A DNA stretch of 33,845 nt. It comes from RGIG426 sp045643425 (GTDB taxonomy: Bacteria > Bacillota > Clostridia > Oscillospirales > Acutalibacteraceae). Each line of letters begins with the position of its first letter. The stretch's first letter is position 1. Shown here piece by piece: positions 7,414 to 14,251 of this stretch. Below the pieces are notes generated by a model that was not told where the DNA came from, searched no databases, and saw only the letters and a list, made by a program, of their open reading frames with translations. The DNA is taken from positions 1 to 33,845 of the forward strand of contig JAZUKW010000033.1 in NCBI GenBank assembly GCA_045643425.1, given 5' to 3'. The translations under genes were made by a program, and so were the position numbers.

Positions 7414-8358
7414 ATGAAACACAACACTTTGAAACTGACGGCGGTTATCGCCGTTCTCGTGCTTACCCTTACGACGTTTGCCGGCTGCAAAGACACCGGC
7501 AAAGAGCAAAAAGCGGAACCGGGTTCCGCTTCTCAAACAGCGACGGCGACTGCTGCTGTGCCTACCGGCACGTCGGCCGAGAGCCAGCCGACGGCAACCG
7601 CTACGGACGCAACGGTTAAACCCACGTCCGCTACGACCACTTTTTCGGAAAACGGTACAACGAAAAAAGCGGAACCGGGTTCCGCTTTGACGACGAAGCA
7701 GGAAGCGCAGCCGACGAAAGCCCCGGCGAAACCGGCGGTGGCGACCACGAAGAAGCCGGCACCGAAAACAACGAAAGCCCCGGCGAAGACCACGAAACCC
7801 GTCCACTACGCAACTGCCTCCGACACGGAAGCCGTGGCAAATGCGCTTATTAAGTATATCAACCAATTCCGGGCGCAGGACGGTCAAGCCGCTGCTACGA
7901 AAGTCGGCGGCAAACTGAAACAACTTGCCGACCAGCGTTCCGTTTCCATTTCCAAAAACTTCTGCCACGACTTGCAGGACGAATATCGGATTGCCACGGC
8001 TATTAAGTTTGGCGAAAAATCTTTAAGGGGTTCTGCTTGCGGCATCCCAGACACCTGGGTAAATGAAGCGGATTTAGATGTCATTACAGATTTTATCCCT
8101 GCCCAAAGTGGTGAATATCGCTACGAGCCGGCTGCTTGCACCGAAGCGATCGGCAGCGACGGACCGTATTACGGAAACAAAACGCCGGACGAACTCGGCA
8201 AAGAACTTGCGACCGGTTGCCGCAATAGCGCCGGACATTGGCGCTACGTTGGTGACGGCGTGACGTATCCGTATATTTCCGTCGGTATGACGTATTCCAA
8301 CGGCACCTGGTATGCCGCCGTGTGGGTCGGCTCTGCGGATCTTCCGAAATACAACTGA
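7414..8358 (+). CDS. Lipoprotein with Thr/Pro/Lys-rich linker and CAP (SCP-like) domain
   Basis: This 314-residue exported protein starts with a lipoprotein signal peptide ending in a lipobox (TLTTFAGC, Cys at about residue 25), so it is probably anchored to the outer face of the membrane. Residues 26-130 form a low-complexity linker with repeated TTK, APAK and PTSAT units, typical of wall-spanning stalks. The C-terminal 180 residues look like a CAP/SCP domain: ALIKYINQFRAQDG, a central NFCHDLQDEYR segment, and a final GHWRYVGDGVTYPYISVGM followed by a Trp-rich strand. The CAP assignment rests on this pattern and is moderate. The linker contains two in-frame copies of a 19-bp palindrome, each encoding KAEPGSA. 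The gene is monocistronic, with its own promoter, an AGGAG site 8 nt before ATG, and a terminator at 8382-8412. Confidence 0.8.
   Translation: MKHNTLKLTAVIAVLVLTLTTFAGCKDTGKEQKAEPGSASQTATATAAVPTGTSAESQPTATATDATVKPTSATTTFSENGTTKKAEPGSALTTKQEAQPTKAPAKPAVATTKKPAPKTTKAPAKTTKPVHYATASDTEAVANALIKYINQFRAQDGQAAATKVGGKLKQLADQRSVSISKNFCHDLQDEYRIATAIKFGEKSLRGSACGIPDTWVNEADLDVITDFIPAQSGEYRYEPAACTEAIGSDGPYYGNKTPDELGKELATGCRNSAGHWRYVGDGVTYPYISVGMTYSNGTWYAAVWVGSADLPKYN
7512..7530 (+). repeat. In-frame palindrome, copy 1
   Basis: AGCGGAACCGGGTTCCGCT, arms AGCGGAAC/GTTCCGCT around CGG, preceded by an A run and followed by TT. It is read in the lipoprotein frame as part of KAEPGSA. An identical copy lies exactly 156 nt (52 codons) downstream. 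Confidence 0.9.
7668..7686 (+). repeat. In-frame palindrome, copy 2
   Basis: Identical to the palindrome at 7512-7530 and in the same reading frame, again encoding KAEPGSA within the Thr/Pro-rich linker. The A-rich 5' and T-rich 3' flanks make each copy resemble a weak terminator hairpin inside the gene. Confidence 0.9.
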
Positions 8359-8381
8359 TAACAAACAAATATAGGCATAAC

Positions 8382-8412
8382 AAGGAACTCGATTTTCGGG
8401 TTCCTTTTTTTA
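8382..8412 (+). terminator. Intrinsic terminator of the CAP lipoprotein gene
   Basis: AAGGAAC and GTTCCTT arms, extended inward by CG/CG, enclose a short AT loop and are followed by a run of T. It starts about 25 nt after the TGA stop. Confidence 0.85.
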
Positions 8413-8450
8413 TATGCAAAAATCCAAAAGAAAGGTTCTGATAAATGTCG

Positions 8451-8561
8451 TGCCGCCCCGCACCCGCCGATGCGCGGACAAAACCGCAACGCGGTTTTCC
8501 GTTTTTTGAAAACGGGCGGGCGCAACGCCCGCGTCCGCGCGGTGGCGGGTGTGGGTCGGCA
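8451..8561. repeat. Cloverleaf foldback element B: outer stem enclosing three hairpins
   Basis: The roughly 490-nt gap between the CAP gene and feoA contains this 111-bp element. The outer arms 8451-8479 and 8533-8561 pair over 29 positions, with two mismatches (C-U at 8456/8556, A-G at 8470/8542) and three G-U pairs. Enclosed without any spare base are hairpin 1 (AAAACCGC-AAC-GCGGTTTT, 8480-8498), hairpin 2 (CCGTTTT-TTG-AAAACGG, 8499-8515) and hairpin 3 (GCGGGCG-CAA-CGCCCGC, 8516-8532). All three inner stems are perfect with 3-nt loops. Overlapping reading frames on both strands are low-complexity and not gene-like. It may be a mobile palindromic DNA unit or a structured RNA. Confidence 0.85.
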
Positions 8562-8764
8562 AATACGTTGGCCCCAATGTTCAACGACGGCGGGAGCAAG
8601 CCCCTCCCCTACAAGCGCGCCGAAAGTTTTGTGCGCATTCAAAAAAGGGACGTCGAGGCGCCGTCCCCTACGAAGCACGACGCGCCATTCCGCCTAATTT
8701 TCCCGTCTTTTCGGCGAATTTTATAAAAATCCACCAATTTTGTCTACATTTTTCGTTTCCTCTC
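8562..8764. other. Non-coding intergenic DNA with further short hairpins
   Basis: No convincing gene was seen. The stretch has GTTG/CAAC (8567-8585) and GGGAG/CTCCC (8592-8608) inverted repeats and a GC-rich segment that looks like part of the same dispersed repeat as element B. After about 8695 it becomes AT-rich toward the feoA promoter. Confidence 0.55.
8641..8667 (-). terminator. Orphan terminator-like hairpin on the minus strand
   Basis: Read on the minus strand, GGGACG and CGTCCC arms (8667-8647) enclose a 9-nt loop and are followed by TTTTTT (8646-8641). No minus-strand gene lies immediately upstream, so it is either part of the repeat or the end of an unrecognised short transcript. 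Confidence 0.5.
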
Positions 8765-8793
8765 TTGACAAGTTAGTGTTGGCTAACTATAAT
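8765..8793 (+). promoter_or_regulatory. feoAB promoter with overlapping dyad operator
   Basis: TTGACA (8765-8770) and TATAAT (8788-8793) are both perfect consensus with 17-nt spacing. The spacer is almost wholly a dyad: AGTTAG (8771-8776) and CTAACT (8783-8788) around TGTTGG. The half-sites resemble the TTAG/CTAA arms of DtxR/IdeR-family operators. A metal-dependent repressor bound here would block RNA polymerase, which suits iron-repressed ferrous iron uptake. The promoter is seen directly; the regulator identity is inference. Confidence 0.82.
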
Positions 8794-8848
8794 AGAGTGT
8801 GGTAGAATTGTACGTGTGAAAAAACGATTGAGTGATGAGGATTTTCGT

Positions 8849-9088
8849 ATGCAAAAAACGGTTAACGATTTGAAAATCGGCGAAGGCGGCGTTGTCACGG
8901 CGCTCGGCTGCTCGGGTGCTTTACGCCGCCGCATTATTGATATGGGCATCACCCCCGGTGCGCACGTGATCATGCGCAAGGAAGCGCCGATGGGCGACCC
9001 GATCGAAATCAACGTCCGCGGCTACGAGCTGAGTATTCGCCGCTCGGAAGCGAAAGAAATTGAAATCGAGCCGGAGGTGGTCAAATGA
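8849..9088 (+). CDS. feoA: Ferrous iron transport protein A
   Basis: FeoA is a small cytoplasmic SH3-like protein that associates with FeoB. The ATG at 8849 is chosen because GATGAGG ends 8 nt before it. An upstream in-frame GTG at 8816 adds 11 residues but lacks a ribosome site. The resulting 79-residue protein has the family pattern: DLKIGEGGVV, LGCSGALRRRIIDMGITPG and a final RGYELSIRRSEAKEIEIE. The stop overlaps the feoB start (ATGA), giving tight translational coupling. The promoter and its putative operator lie about 55-85 nt upstream. Confidence 0.93.
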   Translation: MQKTVNDLKIGEGGVVTALGCSGALRRRIIDMGITPGAHVIMRKEAPMGDPIEINVRGYELSIRRSEAKEIEIEPEVVK

Positions 9089-11250
9089 GCTACACTTACG
9101 CGCTCGCCGGCAACCCCAACTGCGGCAAAACGACGCTGTTTAACGAGTTGACCGGCTCGAACCAATACGTCGGCAACTGGCCGGGCGTCACGGTCGAGAA
9201 AAAAGCGGGACAGCTGAAGAGCCACGGCGAGGACGTGACCGTCGTTGACCTGCCGGGCATCTACTCCCTCTCCCCTTACTCTGCCGAGGAAATGGTCAGC
9301 CGCAATATGCTGCTCGAAGACCACCCCGACGCCATTATCGACGTGGTGGACGCCACCAACTTAGAGCGCAACCTCTATTTATCGTTACAATTAGCGGAAC
9401 TCGGGCTTCCGATGGTTATCGCGCTCAATATGATGGATATGTTAAAACAGCGCGGACTGATCATCGACGTACAGCGGATGGAACACCTGCTCGGCATTCC
9501 GATCGTCCCGATCGCCGCCTCGCGCGGGCAGGGCATTGACAAGCTCGTTGACCGTGCGTTCCACGACGGCGCCAAGCGCATCGCCAAAGAGGTGCTCCCC
9601 TTTGACGAGCAAACGATCGCGAAGCGCATCCAAAAAGCGTTCCCCGACAACGAATATGTCCACCACGAGCTGCACGAGCGCCGCGAACACCACGGCGCGG
9701 AGTATCGTTCGACCTACAAAATCGACGAGATTTACGAAGCGGACGTGCTGGAAGCCCTGCTCCGTATCGAGAAAATCATCGAGCCTAAATGTATGAAAGC
9801 AAATATGGCGCTGCGCTGGTCGGCGGTCAAGGTGATGGACGACGATCCCCCGACGATCGAGGCGCTCGGGCTGACGCAGGGCGAGGCGCACCTCATCGAC
9901 GAGATCGTGTCCTCCCTCGAAACGGACAAAATGCAGCGCGATATGATCATCGCCGACCAGAAATACAAGTTCATCTGCCGAGTGTGCGACGAGTGCGTGG
10001 TGCATCTCAAAAAGCCGGGCGAGCTCACGATTTCCGACAAAGTGGACAAGATCGTCACCAATAAATACCTCGCCATTCCCGTGTTTGCGGGCGTGATGGC
10101 GCTCGTGTTCTTCTTAACGTTCGGGCCGATCGGCTCGTTTCTCACCGACGGTGTCGCCGCGCTCATCGACGCGCTGACCTCCACCATCCGCACGGGGCTG
10201 TCCTCGGCGGGCGCCTCCGACTGGGCGGTATCGCTCGTGTGCGACGGCATCGTGGCGGGCGTTGGGTCGATCGTCTCGTTCTTCCCGCAAATTCTGCTCT
10301 TGTTCTTCTTCCTCTCGCTGCTCGAAGACAGCGGCTATATGGCGCGCGCCGCGTTTATTATGGATAAGCTGCTCCACAAAACCGGACTTTCCGGTCGCTC
10401 GTTCGTGCCGATGCTGATGGGCTTCGGTTGCTCCGTCCCCGGCATTATGGCGGCGCGCACGCTCGAAAACGAGCGCGATCGGCGACTCACCATTATGCTG
10501 ACGCCGTTTATGTCCTGCTCGGCAAAAATGCCGGTGTACGCGCTGTTTATCGCGGCGTTTTTCCCGCACTACGCGGGGCTTGTGATCTTCTGTATCTACG
10601 CATTCGGGCTGTTGATGGCGATTCTCTGCGCCGCCATTTTAAACAAAACCGTCCTAAAAGGCGGCCACCCGCCGTTCGTGATGGAGCTGCCGCCCTACCG
10701 TCTGCCGACAGCGAAAACGCTGTGGCTGCACTTGTGGGAGCGCATTAAAGATTTCGCCGTGCGTGCGGGAACGATTTTGCTCGCCGCGTCGGTCATCATC
10801 TGGTTCTTGCAGTCGTTTGATTTGGGCCTCCATCTCCTCACTCCCGAACAAGCGGGAGACAGCATTTTGGCGACCCTCGGCAAAGGGCTCGCGCCGATCT
10901 TCATCCCGCTCGGCTTCGGCACGTGGCAGGCATCGGTGGCGCTCGTCTCCGGCTTTGTTGCCAAAGAAGCGGTGGTGGGAACGCTCAACATTCTCATTTC
11001 CCCCGTCTCCGATGCGGCGATGTTTTCGGCGCTCGGAACGATGTTTACGCCGGTCGCGGCGCTCGCTTTTCTCGTGTTCGTGCTGCTGTACTGCCCCTGC
11101 GTTGCGGCGTTTTCCGCGATGAAACGCGAGTTCCGCTCGTGGAAATGGGCGATCGGCACCGTCGCGTTCCAAACTCTCGTCGCGTGGGTGTGCGCGCTCG
11201 TCGTCTACCAATTCGGCACGCTGTTCGTAAACGTCGTACAGATGCTGTAA
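9085..11250 (+). CDS. feoB: Ferrous iron transport protein B
   Basis: FeoB is the membrane permease that takes up Fe(II), with a cytoplasmic GTPase domain at its N-terminus. In this 721-residue protein G1 is GNPNCGKTT (9-17), G2 lies in VGNWPGVTVE, G3 is DLPG (55-58) and G4 is NMMD (115-118). A helical spacer follows to about residue 320. The membrane part then has two Gate-type segments, the first with GFGCSVPGIMAARTLEN and MLTPFMSCSAKMPVYALF, the second with FVAKEAVVGTL. The conserved Cys of GFGCSVPG is present. Length matches clostridial FeoB. No feoC follows; the operon ends at the shared terminator at 11264-11297. Confidence 0.97.
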   Translation: MSYTYALAGNPNCGKTTLFNELTGSNQYVGNWPGVTVEKKAGQLKSHGEDVTVVDLPGIYSLSPYSAEEMVSRNMLLEDHPDAIIDVVDATNLERNLYLSLQLAELGLPMVIALNMMDMLKQRGLIIDVQRMEHLLGIPIVPIAASRGQGIDKLVDRAFHDGAKRIAKEVLPFDEQTIAKRIQKAFPDNEYVHHELHERREHHGAEYRSTYKIDEIYEADVLEALLRIEKIIEPKCMKANMALRWSAVKVMDDDPPTIEALGLTQGEAHLIDEIVSSLETDKMQRDMIIADQKYKFICRVCDECVVHLKKPGELTISDKVDKIVTNKYLAIPVFAGVMALVFFLTFGPIGSFLTDGVAALIDALTSTIRTGLSSAGASDWAVSLVCDGIVAGVGSIVSFFPQILLLFFFLSLLEDSGYMARAAFIMDKLLHKTGLSGRSFVPMLMGFGCSVPGIMAARTLENERDRRLTIMLTPFMSCSAKMPVYALFIAAFFPHYAGLVIFCIYAFGLLMAILCAAILNKTVLKGGHPPFVMELPPYRLPTAKTLWLHLWERIKDFAVRAGTILLAASVIIWFLQSFDLGLHLLTPEQAGDSILATLGKGLAPIFIPLGFGTWQASVALVSGFVAKEAVVGTLNILISPVSDAAMFSALGTMFTPVAALAFLVFVLLYCPCVAAFSAMKREFRSWKWAIGTVAFQTLVAWVCALVVYQFGTLFVNVVQML

Positions 11251-11263
11251 AAAAGAGATAACA

Positions 11264-11297
11264 AAAATCCCTCCCGAAGATTCGGGAGGGATTTTTT
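11264..11297. terminator. Bidirectional intrinsic terminator between feoB and the TPM gene
   Basis: CCCTCCCGAA and TTCGGGAGGG arms with a GA loop are flanked by an A run on the left and a T run on the right. It can therefore end both the rightward feoAB transcript and the leftward TPM transcript. Confidence 0.9.
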
Positions 11298-11301
11298 CTT
11301 G

Positions 11302-12057
11302 TTAAAAGTGACCGCCGCCACCGCCGTGGCTGACGCCGCCGGAGCTCATGTGTGAGCCGCCGCCGCTGTCGTTGTCCTTCGGCCTTGCGGTACGCGTCAC
11401 GGTGTTATACAGGAAATGCTCCTGCGCCAGCGTGACGTTGAGGCTGCCCGGCTTTAAGTAGTTGTTTGCCGCCGGCTGGAAGCGCACGGTTTTGAGCTTC
11501 GCTTTCATCGAGCTGACCGCGATCAGCGCGATGATAACGCCGATCACCAGCGCCACACCCAAGCGCGTCCAATTGAAAAAGCTCGTTTGGTGGACGATCT
11601 CGCGTTTTACCTCGTTGGCATACGCTTTAAACGCCGCGGCATAATCGCCGCTGCCCAGATCGCCGACAATGCGGTCGCCGACCGTGTTGTAATCGACCAT
11701 TTGGATACATTTACCGCAGGTCGAGACGTACCATATACGCTCCTCCATCGAGACAAGCAGCAGCACGCCGTCCTCTCCGCTTTCGCCGCGGCCGTAACCG
11801 TTTTGGTCATAGAAGTCGTCGGCATACGCCACCTCGGATTTGAGTTCCAGCGTAGGCTCCGTCAAAACCACAACGTCGCAGCCCGTCTCGTCGCTGACTT
11901 GTTGCAGCAACGCAGTAACGTCCGTAAATTCCGCCGGCGAAAGCAGGTTGGCGTTATCCACAAGCAGGCCGGCGCTCGACTGAGCCGAAGCGGTAAAGGT
12001 CAACAGCGCCGTTAAAATCACAAGACACCCGAGAAGGGCGAAAATTCGTTTTGTCAT
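11302..12057 (-). CDS. TPM-domain protein (YgcG family), membrane-anchored, Gly/His tail
   Basis: This 251-residue protein has an N-terminal signal segment (IFALLGCLVILTALLTFTASA), then a TPM domain (residues about 30-150: GLLVDNANLLSPAEF, TGCDVVVLTEPTL, FYDQNGYGRGESGEDGVLLLVS). A second membrane segment follows (LGVALVIGVIIALIAV) and then a short cytoplasmic tail ending in SSGGVSHGGGGGHF. TPM domains occur in membrane proteins such as YgcG and in the photosystem II repair protein TLP18.3; their biochemical role is unsettled, and the phosphatase label is not secure. ATG at 12057 has AAGGAGGGG 7 nt upstream. It follows the zinc-ribbon gene by 13 nt and is surely co-transcribed with it. The Gly/His tail could bind metal (inference). 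Confidence 0.85.
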   Translation of the reverse strand: MTKRIFALLGCLVILTALLTFTASAQSSAGLLVDNANLLSPAEFTDVTALLQQVSDETGCDVVVLTEPTLELKSEVAYADDFYDQNGYGRGESGEDGVLLLVSMEERIWYVSTCGKCIQMVDYNTVGDRIVGDLGSGDYAAAFKAYANEVKREIVHQTSFFNWTRLGVALVIGVIIALIAVSSMKAKLKTVRFQPAANNYLKPGSLNVTLAQEHFLYNTVTRTARPKDNDSGGGSHMSSGGVSHGGGGGHF

Positions 12058-12070
12058 CTTCGTCCCCTCC

Positions 12071-13156
12071 TTATAAAACGCCTAAGAATCCGAACAGCGT
12101 AAACGCCGCCGCGGCTACGCCGGCAGCGATGCCGCCGAACCAGCGCCAATACGCGCCCTTATCACACGGCAGATCGCCGACAAATTTGCCGGTTTGACCG
12201 TTCATGGCAAAGGTGTACTGACAGCCGTTCCACGTCGTATTGAGCAGCCACACGGGATACAGCGCGTATTTCGTCGTTCCGTTTTTCAGCATAACGCTGC
12301 TGCTTTCCGGAACCACGCTCGCAAACCCCGTCACCGTAGAAGCAAACACCTCTTCGGTGCTGCGTTTGATGCGGGCGTTGGCGCGGTCGATGCTTTGCTC
12401 GGCGGTCACGTCGTACTTATCCGCCAAAAAGCCGGAGAGGTACGCCGTTTGGAAATCCACCGCCTGCGAAAAATCGAACGGCTCGATCGATTCCATCAAA
12501 TCGTCCGCCATACGCAAAGAGCCGTCCACCGGGACGTATTGGAAGCCGAGATCACCGGCGCGAAGCACCATAAAGTGGCTCGTTTCGGTATAATCGTAGT
12601 CGCTGTCGCTCCAATGGCGCAGGTTGGTCGCGTGGTAACGGATGTTGGCATCCGCATCCGCATCGAACAGCCAAAACGGAACGTAAACGCCCTTGATCTC
12701 GTCAATATGGTTTTGGCTTTTAAACACCTTCGGCAAAAGGCGCTTGCCCTGCAGGTGTTTTTCAAGGCCGGCCTTTGCCGCCTCTTTATCCAATTTAAAC
12801 GGGATCACCACGTCGGGGCGAAGCGCGCCCGAAAGGTTGCCCTTCATCACGACGGGATTACCGCAGAACGGACAAGACGTCGCCGCCGTTGTCTTTTCGC
12901 AGGCGATCTCACCGCCGCAGGTATCGCACACGTAGGAAGCGAGCGCATCCTGCTCACCCTCCTGCCATTCGCCGCCGACGTCGGTCTTCCATTCCATTTG
13001 GTCCGGTTGATCCATTTTTAAGCCGTCGTCGTAGCTTTGGAGCGTTGCCATATCGAATTCCGTGCCGCAAAACTCGCATTTTACCTTTTGCAGGCCGGTA
13101 TCGAAGGTCATCCGTCCGTTACAGCACGGGCAGGTATATTCCAAAAGATTTCCCAT
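12071..13156 (-). CDS. Zinc-ribbon protein with C-terminal membrane segment
   Basis: This 361-residue protein starts at ATG 13156 (AAAGGAGG upstream), not at the in-frame ATG 21 nt earlier. Two zinc ribbons occupy the N-terminus: CPCC with CEFC (about residues 9-31) and CDTC with CPFC (about 75-102). A conserved middle part follows (VIPFKLDKEAAKAGLEKHL, IKGVYVPFWLFDADADANI, YALYPVWLLNTTWN and FAMNGQTGKFVGDLP). The C-terminus is one hydrophobic segment (FGGIAAGVAAAAFTLFGFLG). Proteins of this design in Firmicutes are annotated as TFIIB-type zinc-ribbon or PriA-like on the ribbons alone; no helicase motifs are present, and the function is unknown. It has its own promoter and pairs with the TPM gene. 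Confidence 0.85.
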   Translation of the reverse strand: MGNLLEYTCPCCNGRMTFDTGLQKVKCEFCGTEFDMATLQSYDDGLKMDQPDQMEWKTDVGGEWQEGEQDALASYVCDTCGGEIACEKTTAATSCPFCGNPVVMKGNLSGALRPDVVIPFKLDKEAAKAGLEKHLQGKRLLPKVFKSQNHIDEIKGVYVPFWLFDADADANIRYHATNLRHWSDSDYDYTETSHFMVLRAGDLGFQYVPVDGSLRMADDLMESIEPFDFSQAVDFQTAYLSGFLADKYDVTAEQSIDRANARIKRSTEEVFASTVTGFASVVPESSSVMLKNGTTKYALYPVWLLNTTWNGCQYTFAMNGQTGKFVGDLPCDKGAYWRWFGGIAAGVAAAAFTLFGFLGVL

Positions 13157-13191
13157 AAGAAAACCTCCTTTATCCAAGCGTTAACTATGTA

Positions 13192-13220
13192 AGTATAGCA
13201 CAAAAGCCGCCAAAAGTCAA
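13192..13220 (-). promoter_or_regulatory. Sigma-A promoter of the zinc-ribbon/TPM pair
   Basis: TTGACT (13220-13215), a 17-nt spacer and TATACT (13197-13192) on the minus strand. The TGA stop codon of mreB (13219-13217) lies inside the -35 hexamer. Confidence 0.8.
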
Positions 13221-14251
13221 CTTTCAATCCAATCCGACCGGTCGTAGGAGAACAGATTGACGTCGTAAAGATTCTCCTTTGCCGAGCGGCGGGACAAAAT
13301 GGCTTTCCCCGCTCCCAGCGCCACACAGTCCTCCGCGTTTTCCGCCACACGGCAGGGAACGCCCAATTCGCGGGACAAGCGGTCGCACAGGCCGAACAGA
13401 TGCGCCCCGCCGCCGGACAGCGTGATACCGTCTGCCATCACGTCGCCCGCCATTTCGGGCGGCGTCTGCTCAAGCACGGTCTGGATGGTGTCGAGAATGG
13501 TCAAAAACGACTCGGACAGCGCGTCGAACACGTCGGAGGCGGAAACGGTTTTCGTACACGGAAGCCCGGAGATCGCGTCGCGTCCGCGCACCTCCATCGT
13601 CGCCTCCCGCGGCAAAACGCCGCCGATGGTCTTCTTGATTTCCTCGGCGGTTTTTGGGCCGATCACGTGATTATAGCGGTTGCGCACCATACGCACGATC
13701 GCCTCGTCCATATCGTTGCCCGCCGTTTTCACCGAAAGCGCCGACGTAACGCCGCCGAGCGACAGCACACCGACGTCCGTCGTACCGGCGCCGATGTCCA
13801 CGATCATACAGCCGCGCGGCTCTTCCACCGCAAGCCCGGCACCAAACGCCGCCGCGATATATTCCTCCACCAGCGCCACACGGCGAATACCGACCGACGT
13901 CGCCGCTTGCACCACCGAGCGTTCCTCCACCTCGGTAACCGCGGCGGGAACAGAAATGGCGGCGCGGGGCTTGAACACCTTAAACGCGCACACCTTGTTC
14001 ACGAACGCCCGCAGCATTTTTTCCGTGCAGTCGTAGTCGGACACCACGCCCTTTTGCATCGGCCGGATCACGCGAATGGTCGGCGGCTCGCGACCGATCA
14101 TCTCCTCCGCCTCGCTTCCCACCGCGATCACGCGACCGCGGCGAGTCTCCACCGCGATCACCGACGGCTCGCGCAAAACGATGCCGGCGCCTTCCTTATA
14201 AATCGTAACCTTCGCCGTTCCGAGATCAATTCCCAGATGGGTTCCCGCCAC
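13217..14251 (-). CDS. mreB: Rod shape-determining protein, MreB family
   Basis: MreB is an actin-like ATPase that forms membrane-bound filaments guiding lateral wall synthesis. The 344-residue product has the phosphate 1 motif LGIDLGTAKVTIY near the start, ISVPAAVTEVEERSV, the phosphate 2 motif IVDIGAGTTDVGVLS and the late LSGGGAHLFGL. Start is taken as GTG at 14251 because homology begins there and GAGGA stands just before it. Upstream in-frame ATGs (to 14305) would extend deep into comF. Even so the start overlaps the comF end by 26 nt. mreC and mreD are not adjacent, so this may be one of several MreB/Mbl paralogues. Confidence 0.92.
   Translation of the reverse strand: MAGTHLGIDLGTAKVTIYKEGAGIVLREPSVIAVETRRGRVIAVGSEAEEMIGREPPTIRVIRPMQKGVVSDYDCTEKMLRAFVNKVCAFKVFKPRAAISVPAAVTEVEERSVVQAATSVGIRRVALVEEYIAAAFGAGLAVEEPRGCMIVDIGAGTTDVGVLSLGGVTSALSVKTAGNDMDEAIVRMVRNRYNHVIGPKTAEEIKKTIGGVLPREATMEVRGRDAISGLPCTKTVSASDVFDALSESFLTILDTIQTVLEQTPPEMAGDVMADGITLSGGGAHLFGLCDRLSRELGVPCRVAENAEDCVALGAGKAILSRRSAKENLYDVNLFSYDRSDWIES

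Noticed and set aside
8451..8610. Integron attC-like site
   Set aside because: The foldback is suggestive, but GTTRRRY/RYYYAAC core boxes at the ends of the structure are not present and no integrase is in the window.
8244..8726. Short frames on both strands across element B (for example 8445-8726 plus, 8244-8678 minus)
   Set aside because: They merely read through the palindromes and overlap the CAP gene or its terminator; Pro/Arg-rich and without ribosome sites.
8794..8848. Riboswitch or long leader upstream of feoA
   Set aside because: Only about 50 nt separate the promoter from the ATG, too short for a known metal riboswitch; control at the promoter dyad is simpler.
8816..8848. GTG at 8816 as the feoA start
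   Set aside because: No ribosome site before it, whereas ATG at 8849 has GATGAGG at good spacing and gives the normal FeoA length.
12071..13156. DNA helicase or PriA-like function for the zinc-ribbon protein
   Set aside because: Only the zinc ribbons resemble PriA; no Walker or helicase motifs are present.
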